The position numbers and the translations under genes are program-made. Below are positions 1 to 4,849 of a DNA stretch of 5,726 nucleotides, piece by piece (within the stretch, counting starts at the first letter, position 1; every line of letters starts with the position of its first letter). The notes below the pieces were generated by a model. That model was not told where the DNA came from. It did no database searches and worked only from the letters and a program-made list of their open reading frames with translations. Location of the stretch: positions 1 through 5,726 of the forward strand of contig JASLBO010000016.1 in assembly GCA_030146605.1 (NCBI GenBank), in the 5' to 3' direction. The DNA comes from Sphingomonas sp. GTDB lineage: Bacteria > Pseudomonadota > Alphaproteobacteria > Sphingomonadales > Sphingomonadaceae.

Positions 1-1
1 A

Positions 2-94
2 AGCTCGCGGTGCGCGAGCTTCATCGGGATGGAACGCTCGGCGCTGCACCGCAAATTGAAGCTGCTGGGTATCACGGAGACGCGCGAGGAATAG
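2..94 (+). CDS. ntrX: NtrX/NtrC-family response regulator, C-terminal end (partial)
   Basis: The window opens inside a gene whose last 30 codons are readable, ending in TAG at 92-94. The tail reads FIGMERSALHRKLKLLGI followed by TETREE. This is the second half of the Fis-type helix-turn-helix that ends sigma-54 response regulators of the NtrC class. The wording FIGMERSALHRKLK is typical of NtrX, the regulator partnered with the membrane kinase NtrY in nitrogen and redox signalling in alphaproteobacteria. The receiver and AAA+ domains lie outside the window, so the NtrX assignment rests on this short tail and on the neighbouring hfq-hflX pair, which commonly follows ntrX in alphaproteobacteria. 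NtrC or another paralogue is the alternative. Confidence 0.75.
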   Translation, partial: SSRCASFIGMERSALHRKLKLLGITETREE

Positions 95-95
95 G

Positions 96-125
96 TTGGA
101 CGCGCGCGCTCCGAACCAATAGACT
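96..125 (+). promoter_or_regulatory. possible sigma-70-type promoter for hfq
   Basis: TTGGAC at 96-101 and TAGACT at 120-125 are separated by 18 bases and begin just after the ntrX stop. Each hexamer matches its consensus only partly. If used, it would give hfq a leader of roughly 80 bases containing both hairpins at 133-173. This is inference from motif resemblance only. Confidence 0.3.
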
Positions 126-132
126 GCAGGCT

Positions 133-173
133 CCGCGCCGAGGTGGCGCGGCATTCCGACGCCGGGAACCGGC
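133..173 (+). promoter_or_regulatory. two consecutive hairpins between ntrX and hfq
   Basis: CCGCGCC (133-139) and GGCGCGG (145-151) form a perfect 7-bp stem with loop GAGGT. GCCGG (161-165) and CCGGC (169-173) form a second perfect 5-bp stem with loop GAA. Neither is followed by a T-run, so a simple intrinsic terminator is unlikely. They could be a processing or attenuation structure in the hfq leader, or a weak ntrX 3' end. The stems are seen directly; any role is inferred. Confidence 0.4.
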
Positions 174-215
174 GCGACGCGGGACAGAGCCCGCCAAGAA
201 TAGAAGGAAACAACC

Positions 216-707
216 ATGGCCGAGAAGCAGACCTCGCTTCAGGACCTTTTCCTCAACTCGCTTCGGCGCTCCAAGGTGCCGGTGACGATGTTCCTCGTGA
301 AGGGCGTCAAGCTCCAGGGGATCGTCACCTGGTTCGATAATTTCTCGGTGCTGCTCCGCCGCGACGGCCAGTCGCAGCTGATCTACAAGCACGCCATCTC
401 GACGATCATGCCCGCCGGTCCGGTGGACCTCGCCGCGCTTCTCGAAGCGGCCGGAGAGTTCCAGCACAAGAACCCGGTTTTGCAGGAGATTTTCCTCAAC
501 GCCGTGCGCAAGCAGCAAGAAAACGTGACGATGTTCCTCGTCAATGGCGTCATGCTCCAAGGCCAGATCGCCGCGTTCGACCTGTTCTGCATGCTGCTTC
601 AGCGCGAGGGCATGGCGCAATTGGTGTACAAGCACGCCGTGTCGACGATCCAGCCGGCGCACCCGCTCAACCTCGCCGAGGAAACAACGGCGCCCGACGG
701 CGATTGA
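216..707 (+). CDS. hfq: tandem-domain RNA chaperone Hfq (two Sm folds in one chain)
   Basis: This 163-residue protein is about twice the length of a usual Hfq core. Hfq is a hexameric ring-shaped Sm-like chaperone that pairs small RNAs with mRNAs in the cytoplasm. Domain 1 spans about residues 5-67 ([25 protein letters not shown]). Domain 2 spans about 86-148 ([25 protein letters not shown]). Equivalent residues are exactly 81 apart. Both halves keep the proximal-face Gln (Q9, Q90), the Phe equivalent to E. coli F42 (F43, F124), Q54/Q135 and the Sm2 YKH triad (57-59, 138-140). They differ at the rim (RRSK at 17-20, RKQQ at 98-101) and at the position of E. coli K31 (K32, M113). A chain like this would be expected to make a six-Sm ring from three subunits. 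The ATG follows AGAAGGA at 202-208. hflX begins 6 bases after the stop. The family is certain; the ring stoichiometry is inferred. Confidence 0.95.
   Translation: MAEKQTSLQDLFLNSLRRSKVPVTMFLVKGVKLQGIVTWFDNFSVLLRRDGQSQLIYKHAISTIMPAGPVDLAALLEAAGEFQHKNPVLQEIFLNAVRKQQENVTMFLVNGVMLQGQIAAFDLFCMLLQREGMAQLVYKHAVSTIQPAHPLNLAEETTAPDGD
282..638 (+). repeat. intragenic direct repeat of the Hfq domain, 243-base period
   Basis: The two halves of hfq still match at the DNA level. GTGACGATGTTCCTCGT occurs at 282-298 and again at 525-541. TACAAGCACGCC occurs at 384-395 and 627-638. Both pairs are offset by exactly 243 bases (81 codons), as expected from an in-frame internal duplication. Elsewhere the halves have diverged, so the duplication is not recent. 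Strong codon constraint could also preserve such short identities. Confidence 0.85.
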
Positions 708-713
708 GCATCT

Positions 714-2006
714 ATGTCCAGTGGTTTTGATCGCGATGCCGACGAATTCGCCCGCGGTGCGCGCGCGATTGTCGTCTATCCCGAAATGGGCGCCAGCTCG
801 CGCGACGCCGATGCGCGCCTCGAAGAGACGGCGGGGCTCGCCGCCGCGATCGGGGTCGAGGTGCAGGCAAAATTGTCGGTCAAGCTGCGACAGCCCAAGC
901 CGGGAACCCTGATCGGATCAGGGCAGGTCGAAGCAATCGCTGAAACCGTTAGAGATCAAGAGCTTCAGCTCGCTGTCTTCGACGCAGCCTTAACACCGGT
1001 GCAGCAGCGCAATCTCGAGACCGCGCTCAAATGCAAGGTGATCGACCGTACCGGGCTGATCCTCGAGATCTTCGGCGAGCGCGCGCGCACCGCCGAGGGA
1101 CGGCTGCAGGTCGAGCTCGCACATCTCGATTACCAGGCGGGCCGGCTGGTGCGCAGCTGGACCCATCTCGAGCGCCAGCGCGGCGGCTTCGGCTTTCTCG
1201 GCGGCCCGGGCGAAACCCAGATCGAGGCCGATCGCCGGCTGATCCGCGACCGTATGGCGCGGCTCAAGAAGGAACTCGACCAGGTCAGCCGCACCCGGAC
1301 GCTCCACCGCGACCGGCGCCAGCGCGCGCCATGGCCGGTGATTGCGCTGGTCGGCTATACCAACGCAGGAAAGTCTACGCTTTTCAATAGGTTAACTGGT
1401 TCTGACGTCATGGCGGAGAACCTCCTGTTCGCAACGCTCGACCCGACCTTGCGGCAAATCTCGCTCCCCGGACTCGACAAGGCGATCCTGTCGGACACGG
1501 TCGGCTTCGTGTCCGAGCTGCCGACCCAACTCGTCGCCGCGTTCAAGGCGACGCTCGAGGAGGTGGTGTCGGCCGATCTGCTGATCCATGTCCGCGACAT
1601 CGCGCATCCCGACAGCGAGGCGCAGCGCGCCGATGTCGAGAAGGTGCTGGGCGAGATCGGCGTCGCCGAGACGACGCCGCGCTTCGAGGCGTGGAACAAG
1701 CTCGATTTGCTCGACGCCGAGCGCCGCGAACAATTGCTCGAGGACGCCGGCAGGCGCGAGGACGTCAAGCCGATCTCGGCATCGACCGGGGAGGGCATGG
1801 ACATGCTGATCGCCGCGGTCGCCGCGCGACTCACCGCGGCGCACAGGCGCTACACGGTCACATTGCCCGCAGGCGACGGGGCGGGGGCCGCATGGCTCCA
1901 CCAGCATGGCGAAGTGATCGAGCAGCGGATCGAGAACGACGAGGCGGCGTATGAAGTGCGGATGGCGCCGGGCGATTACGAGCGGTTTCTGACGCGCCAG
2001 GGCTGA
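714..2006 (+). CDS. hflX: GTPase HflX, ribosome-associated
   Basis: This 430-residue protein matches HflX, a translation-factor-class GTPase that binds the 50S subunit and can split stalled 70S ribosomes under stress. The N-terminal HflX domain (about residues 15-205) includes LIGSGQVEAI (66-75), DRTGLILEIF (111-120) and the family signature GGPGETQ (163-169), followed by a basic helical linker. The G domain has G1 GYTNAGKST (214-222), G3 DTVGF (261-265), G4 NKLD (328-331) and G5 SAST (355-358), all intact. The length is normal for the family. The ATG lies 6 bases after the hfq stop and has no convincing Shine-Dalgarno, which suggests cotranscription and translational coupling. The C-terminal tail (about 375-430) resembles the usual HflX C-terminal domain. 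Confidence 0.96.
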   Translation: MSSGFDRDADEFARGARAIVVYPEMGASSRDADARLEETAGLAAAIGVEVQAKLSVKLRQPKPGTLIGSGQVEAIAETVRDQELQLAVFDAALTPVQQRNLETALKCKVIDRTGLILEIFGERARTAEGRLQVELAHLDYQAGRLVRSWTHLERQRGGFGFLGGPGETQIEADRRLIRDRMARLKKELDQVSRTRTLHRDRRQRAPWPVIALVGYTNAGKSTLFNRLTGSDVMAENLLFATLDPTLRQISLPGLDKAILSDTVGFVSELPTQLVAAFKATLEEVVSADLLIHVRDIAHPDSEAQRADVEKVLGEIGVAETTPRFEAWNKLDLLDAERREQLLEDAGRREDVKPISASTGEGMDMLIAAVAARLTAAHRRYTVTLPAGDGAGAAWLHQHGEVIEQRIENDEAAYEVRMAPGDYERFLTRQG

Positions 2007-2021
2007 ACGCGGACGCTGCGG

Positions 2022-2040
2022 AACCGGGAATACCGGTTTT
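2022..2040 (+). terminator. possible weak terminator after hflX
   Basis: AACCGG (2022-2027) and CCGGTT (2033-2038) form a perfect 6-bp stem with loop GAATA, ending in four T (2037-2040), starting 15 bases after the hflX stop. The stem is short and the T-run is minimal and partly inside the stem, so it may be only a partial terminator for hfq-hflX. Confidence 0.4.
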
Positions 2041-2076
2041 GGGGTGCGCGGGGCAGTTGTGCTCTCGGGCGGGGGG

Positions 2077-2133
2077 AACGCGGAACAAGGTGTCGCCGAA
2101 GTTGACACGGCCGCGTGGGGGACGTTCCGCGTT
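2077..2133. repeat. nested inverted repeat
   Basis: AACGCGGAAC (2077-2086) is the exact reverse complement of GTTCCGCGTT (2124-2133). Inside it GTGTC (2090-2094) pairs with GACAC (2104-2108) around a 9-base loop. The result is a two-tier stem-loop. There is no transposase nearby and no T-run. It may be a copy of a dispersed palindromic repeat; this cannot be shown from one copy. Confidence 0.6.
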
Positions 2134-2200
2134 TGCGGCCAGATCGTCGCAACCGAAGCCGGGATATTGTGCGGGCAGGGGTGGCGCCTGCCGCCTGAGG

Positions 2201-2218
2201 TCCCGGCGTTCGCCGGGA
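2201..2218. repeat. REP-like palindrome
   Basis: TCCCGGCG (2201-2208) and CGCCGGGA (2211-2218) form a perfect 8-bp inverted repeat around TT. Short intergenic palindromes of this shape are typical of REP elements, which are common and dispersed in proteobacterial genomes. Only one copy is in the window, so the repeat status is inferred from form. Confidence 0.55.
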
Positions 2219-2348
2219 GGACGGAAAAGGCGCAGGTTCACGGGTTCAAAGAGCGTGCGGCGGTTCGGCCGTCGCGCGGCAATCGAGCAGGTGAAATCCT
2301 ACATTGCAAGCAAGGGCCTGATGCGAGGGTCCGTTTCACTCAGGCTTA

Positions 2349-2434
2349 TTCTGTTCCCCTGCGAAAGCAGGGGTCCAGGGTCACAAGCGGGGCGCTCTCG
2401 GCTCCTGGGCCCCTGCTTTCGCAGGGGAACTGAA
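2349..2434. repeat. paired-hairpin (BIME-like) repetitive element
   Basis: Two copies of a hairpin unit face each other. The left arm (2353-2373) contains CCCCTGC-GAAA-GCAGGGG preceded by GTT. The right arm (2410-2430) is its exact 21-base reverse complement. Pairing continues imperfectly on both sides: TTC at 2349-2351 with GAA at 2432-2434, and a CCAGG block inside matching CCTGG near 2404-2408. Each arm also folds on itself as a 7-bp stem, so the element is a palindrome of palindromes with a spacer of about 36 bases. This is the architecture of bacterial interspersed mosaic elements built from inverted REP units. No mobility gene is present, so it would be a non-autonomous copy. Confidence 0.75.
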
Positions 2435-2505
2435 CCGCTTCAACTTAGGTGGAAGCGACGCCAGTTCAGGCGTCCGAATCGTCTCTCGCTCTGTTCCGCG
2501 GCGAC

Positions 2506-2541
2506 GGCCGGGGCCCAGGTTCGATGAACCCGACGCCGGCC
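2506..2541. terminator. two-part hairpin downstream of mazG
   Basis: GGCCGG (2506-2511) pairs with CCGGCC (2536-2541), and inside it GGTTC (2518-2522) pairs with GAACC (2526-2530) around GAT. It begins 22 bases beyond the mazG stop on the minus strand. No T-run follows on that strand, so it would be at most an RNA-stabilising or factor-dependent 3' structure. Confidence 0.35.
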
Positions 2542-2562
2542 TTCAACAAAACAGAGCATCCC

Positions 2563-3321
2563 TCATTCAGACGCACTGCCTTTCGCAGTCTGCCAGAGCG
2601 CCTCCTTGGCATCGAGATCGAGCGCTTCGAACGCGTCGCCGGCTTCGGCTTCCATCGCCTTGAACCTGCGTTCGAATTTGGTGTTGGCGGCGCGCAATGC
2701 GGCCTCGGGGTCGATGCCGTGCTTGCGTGCCCAATTGACGACGGCGAACAGCAGGTCGCCAATTTCCTCCTCGCGCTCCGCGAAGGTTTCGGCGGCTTCG
2801 ACTTCGGCGAGCTCCTCGTCGATCTTGGCGCGGGCGCCGCTCGGGTCGGGCCAGTCGAAGCCGGTGCGCGCGGCGCGCTTCTGAAGCTTCTCGGCGCGGA
2901 GCAGAGCGGGGAGGCCGAGCGCGACGCCGTCGAGCGCGCTCTCATGCCCCCTGGCGCCCCGTTCGGCGGCCTTGATCTGTTCCCAGAGGTGATGCCCGCC
3001 TTCGGAAGCCCCGAGGAAGATATGCGGGTGGCGGCGCTCCATCTTCGCGCTGATCGAGTCGATCACGTCGGGGAGGGCGAAATGTCCGGCTTCCTCGGCC
3101 ATGCGGCTGTGGAACACGACCTGGAGGAGCAAGTCGCCGAGCTCGTCCTTGAGCTCGGCCATGTCGCCGCGCGCGATGGCATCGGCGACTTCATAGGCCT
3201 CCTCGATCGTATAGGGAGCGATCGTCTCGAAGGTCTGCACCGTGTCCCATTCACAGCCGTGCACGGGATCGCGCAGGCGGGCCATGATCGCGGTGAGGCG
3301 GGCAATGCTGGTGTCGGTCAC
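2563..3321 (-). CDS. mazG: nucleoside triphosphate pyrophosphohydrolase MazG
   Basis: This 252-residue protein matches full-length MazG, a cytoplasmic enzyme that hydrolyses NTPs and dNTPs to the monophosphate plus pyrophosphate; in E. coli it lowers ppGpp effects and cleans the nucleotide pool. It has two tandem MazG domains, each a helical bundle with an EExxE...ExxD metal site. The first shows E40, E41, E44 with E60 and D63 (KDELGDLLLQ). The second shows E169, E170, E173 with E186 and D189 (EEEIGDLLFA). The N-terminal LRDPVHGCEWDTVQTFETI (16-34) is highly typical. The start is GTG at 3319-3321, chosen because GAGGAA (plus-strand 3331-3336) lies 9 bases upstream. The gene faces hflX across a repeat-rich spacer, whereas in many alphaproteobacteria mazG follows hflX on the same strand. 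Confidence 0.95.
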   Translation of the reverse strand: MTDTSIARLTAIMARLRDPVHGCEWDTVQTFETIAPYTIEEAYEVADAIARGDMAELKDELGDLLLQVVFHSRMAEEAGHFALPDVIDSISAKMERRHPHIFLGASEGGHHLWEQIKAAERGARGHESALDGVALGLPALLRAEKLQKRAARTGFDWPDPSGARAKIDEELAEVEAAETFAEREEEIGDLLFAVVNWARKHGIDPEAALRAANTKFERRFKAMEAEAGDAFEALDLDAKEALWQTAKGSASE

Positions 3322-3330
3322 GGAAGCGTA

Positions 3331-3336
3331 TTCCTC
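3331..3336 (-). promoter_or_regulatory. ribosome binding site fixing the GTG start of mazG
   Basis: On the minus strand GAGGAA lies 9 bases before GTG (3321-3319). The conserved MazG N-terminus begins right after this start, which supports it over any upstream codon. Confidence 0.7.
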
Positions 3337-3351
3337 GGCTGGGTCGGCCGA

Positions 3352-3379
3352 GGGATAGGCGATGCGGCCGAATGGGCAA
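3352..3379 (-). promoter_or_regulatory. possible mazG promoter
   Basis: Reading the minus strand, TTGCCC (3379-3374) and TATCCC (3357-3352) are 16 bases apart, about 30 bases upstream of the mazG GTG. The -35 half fits the TTGxC pattern of alphaproteobacterial promoters and the -10 half is a partial match. This is motif resemblance only. Confidence 0.3.
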
Positions 3380-3465
3380 GGGCGCGTTTGCAGGGGTTGC
3401 CTGCATCAAACTGTCCGTTGGCAGGCACCTTCTTTGCACCGAATCGGTTCCGCGCCAGCGGTGGG

Positions 3466-3499
3466 GCCGGCCCGCCGAGTTTCGTCTCGGCGGTCCGGC
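3466..3499 (-). terminator. strong hairpin just after the FAS1 gene
   Basis: CCGCCGAG (3472-3479) pairs perfectly with CTCGGCGG (3486-3493) around a 6-base loop. After one mismatch, GCCGG (3466-3470) pairs with CCGGC (3495-3499). This 13-bp interrupted stem starts 10 bases beyond the FAS1 stop codon. There is no T-run on the minus strand, so it fits an RNA 3'-end stabiliser or an imperfect terminator better than a classical one. Confidence 0.5.
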
Positions 3500-3509
3500 A
3501 CCTACACGT

Positions 3510-4058
3510 TCAGGCGGGAATCGACACCGCGTCGGTGACGTGGATCACGCCGTTGGATTGCATCACGTCGGCTGCGATCACCGTCGCCGATCCGCCGGCG
3601 CCGTCCCGCAGCATCACCTTGCCGCCCGAGACGGTGGCGGTGAGGGTTGCACCCTGGACGGTGGTGAGCACCGCCTTGCCGCCGCCGGCGCGGATCTGCT
3701 CGGTGAGCGCGGCCGCGGTCACCTTGCCCGGAACTACGTGATAGGTGAGCACGGCGGCGAGCCTGGCCTTGTTCTCGGGCTTGAGCAGCGTCTCCACCGT
3801 TCCCGCAGGCAATTTGGCGAACGCCGCATCGGTAGGCGCGAATACCGTGAACGGGCCGGCGGAATTGAGGGTGTCGACGAGCCCGGCCGCCTTGGCCGCC
3901 GCGACCAGCGTCTTGTGCTGCGGTGAGGCCATCGCCCCCTCGACGATCGTACCGGCGGGTTTCGCAGCCTGCTTGTGGTCGTGCGCCGGGGCGGGAATTG
4001 CGGCAAGCGGAATGGCCGCGGCCGCGAGCGCCAGACAGGCGAATTGATGAGAGCGCAT
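3510..4058 (-). CDS. secreted FAS1 (fasciclin) domain protein
   Basis: The 182-residue product has an export signal (a short basic start, MRSHQF, a hydrophobic run to about residue 22, then APA before HDHK, with likely cleavage after A25) and one FAS1 domain filling the rest. FAS1 landmarks are TVFAPTDAAFAKLP (71-84, H1 region), LTYHVVPGKV (104-113, H2 region) and the closing SNGVIHVTDAVSIP (168-181). In bacteria such single-domain proteins are periplasmic or extracellular and are linked to adhesion or matrix contacts; the ligand here is unknown. C8 is too early and poorly placed to be a lipobox. I chose ATG at 4058 because AAGGA lies 8-10 bases upstream. An in-frame ATG at 4085 would add nine basic residues and has no good ribosome site. 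The gene lies 91 bases downstream of the LOV-HTH gene on the same strand. Confidence 0.9.
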   Translation of the reverse strand: MRSHQFACLALAAAAIPLAAIPAPAHDHKQAAKPAGTIVEGAMASPQHKTLVAAAKAAGLVDTLNSAGPFTVFAPTDAAFAKLPAGTVETLLKPENKARLAAVLTYHVVPGKVTAAALTEQIRAGGGKAVLTTVQGATLTATVSGGKVMLRDGAGGSATVIAADVMQSNGVIHVTDAVSIPA

Positions 4059-4149
4059 TTCGTGCTTCCTTTTAATGCTTTTCATGCCCCCGCGCAGCGA
4101 TGGGTAGAGGAGGCGCCGATGCGCGGTCCATACGGGCTTTAGCCGGTAC

Positions 4150-4761
4150 TCAGAGCCCGGCTTCCACCGCGATCCGGATGGCGTCGGCCGTGGTCGAGAC
4201 CTGAAGACGTTCGAGCAGAAGCTCGCGGTGCATCTTCACCGTTTTCTCGCTGATCGAGAGCGCGTGCGCGATCTGTTTGTTGCGAAGGCCGCGGGCAACC
4301 TGTTCGAGCACTTGCCGCTGGCGTCCCGGCAACGCCTTCACCAGCGCGGACGCCCGCTCGCGCCGGCTGGCGAACATCCCGGGCTCGTCGCTCTCCAGCT
4401 CCACCTGCGATCCCAGGAAATAGCGCAGTGCGCCCTCGCCATCGAACAAGGGGGTCACCAGGACCGCGTTGCGAAACGGAGTCCCATCGCTTCGATAGTT
4501 CAGGATGTCGACCAGCACCGGCCGCCGCCTCTCGATCGCCTGCTTGATCCGGTCGGTCAGCCACGGTTCGGTCGCCGCGCCGGCGAGGAACCGGCAGTTC
4601 CGCCCTACGACCTCGCCCTCGGCATAGCCGGTGAGCGCGCAAAAGGCCGCGTTGGCGACCTCGATCGGATTGTCCGGTCGACGCGGATTGCTGATAACGC
4701 TGGCGATCGGGCTGAACCCAATGCTCTCGAGGAGAGCTTCGTCGTCGGCATGGCCCGTCAC
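4150..4761 (-). CDS. LOV-HTH blue-light transcription factor, EL222-like
   Basis: The 203-residue protein has a LOV (PAS-type, flavin-binding) domain at about 12-122 and a LuxR-type helix-turn-helix at about 140-203. The layout and wording closely follow EL222 of Erythrobacter litoralis (GRNCRFLAG, TEPWLTD, DGTPFRNAVLV, YFLGSQVE, GLRNK, SEKTVKMHR, IRIAVEAG). In that family blue light makes a covalent flavin-cysteine bond, frees the HTH, and the protein dimerises on DNA. The photochemical residues are present: adduct cysteine C56 in NCRFL, the flavin-contacting N88 and N98, and the signalling glutamine Q119. The N-terminus is about 20 residues shorter than I recall for EL222. The start is GTG at 4759-4761. 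An in-frame TAG four codons upstream and the lack of later start codons before the LOV core leave no real alternative, yet no Shine-Dalgarno precedes it. Its targets cannot be read from the sequence; the FAS1 gene downstream is one candidate. Confidence 0.94.
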   Translation of the reverse strand: MTGHADDEALLESIGFSPIASVISNPRRPDNPIEVANAAFCALTGYAEGEVVGRNCRFLAGAATEPWLTDRIKQAIERRRPVLVDILNYRSDGTPFRNAVLVTPLFDGEGALRYFLGSQVELESDEPGMFASRRERASALVKALPGRQRQVLEQVARGLRNKQIAHALSISEKTVKMHRELLLERLQVSTTADAIRIAVEAGL

Positions 4762-4837
4762 CGGGACAGTCTAGCGCTTAAGCCGTCCGAACTGAAGCGG
4801 GGACGGGCTGTCCCGACGCCGGACTATCCCGTCCTCG
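4762..4837 (-). promoter_or_regulatory. structured leader of the LOV-HTH gene (possible pseudoknot)
   Basis: Coordinates are on the plus strand. CGGGACAG (4762-4769), touching the GTG start, is the exact reverse complement of CTGTCCCG (4808-4815). GGACGGG (4801-4807) is the exact reverse complement of CCCGTCC (4828-4834), extendable to 10 pairs with one G-T (4798-4800 with 4835-4837). The two pairings interlock. In an RNA they would form an H-type pseudoknot with stems of 7-10 and 8 bp, loops of about 12 and 31 bases, and no bases between the stems. The 8-bp stem would bury the bases just before the start codon. The complementarities are seen; RNA folding and regulation are inferred, and GC-rich sequence makes chance matches easier. 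Confidence 0.4.
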
Positions 4838-4849
4838 GATTTCAATCAG

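Larger units (their letters stand above)
2007..2562. other. convergent intergenic region, no credible gene, rich in palindromes
   Basis: This 556-base spacer separates the ends of hflX (+) and mazG (-). Open frames cross it on the plus strand, but none has a recognisable protein, a good ribosome site or low-complexity-free composition, and they run through obvious palindromes. It holds a small hairpin after hflX (2022-2040), a nested inverted repeat (2077-2133), a REP-like hairpin (2201-2218), a paired-hairpin element (2353-2430), small stems at 2436-2457 and 2457-2474, and a two-part hairpin near the mazG end (2506-2541). Confidence 0.7.

Noticed and set aside
1392..2108. A 238-codon minus-strand frame inside hflX
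   Set aside because: It is the shadow of a fully intact hflX; its low-complexity Arg-rich translation has no domain.
2001..2140. EcfG-type (GGAAC...CGTT) promoter near the GGAAC motifs after hflX
   Set aside because: None of the GGAAC copies has CGTT at a 16-17 base spacing, and no gene follows in that direction.
2349..2434. CRISPR repeat or insertion-sequence ends for the paired hairpin
   Set aside because: There are only two copies, in inverted rather than direct orientation, with no regular spacer array, no cas gene and no transposase between or beside them.
2039..2527. Open frames on the plus strand in the hflX-mazG spacer
   Set aside because: They run through the palindromic repeats, have an Arg/Gly/Ser-rich composition typical of untranslated GC-rich DNA, and match no family I know.
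2449..3741. A 430-codon open frame on the plus strand across the mazG region
   Set aside because: It is antisense to mazG and to the end of the FAS1 gene, has no recognisable domain, and long antisense frames are common in high-GC coding DNA. mazG itself has complete motifs and a ribosome site.
4059..4085. Upstream ATG at 4085 as the start of the FAS1 protein
   Set aside because: It would put nine basic residues before the signal peptide and lacks a ribosome site, while ATG 4058 has AAGGA at good spacing and starts a normal signal peptide.
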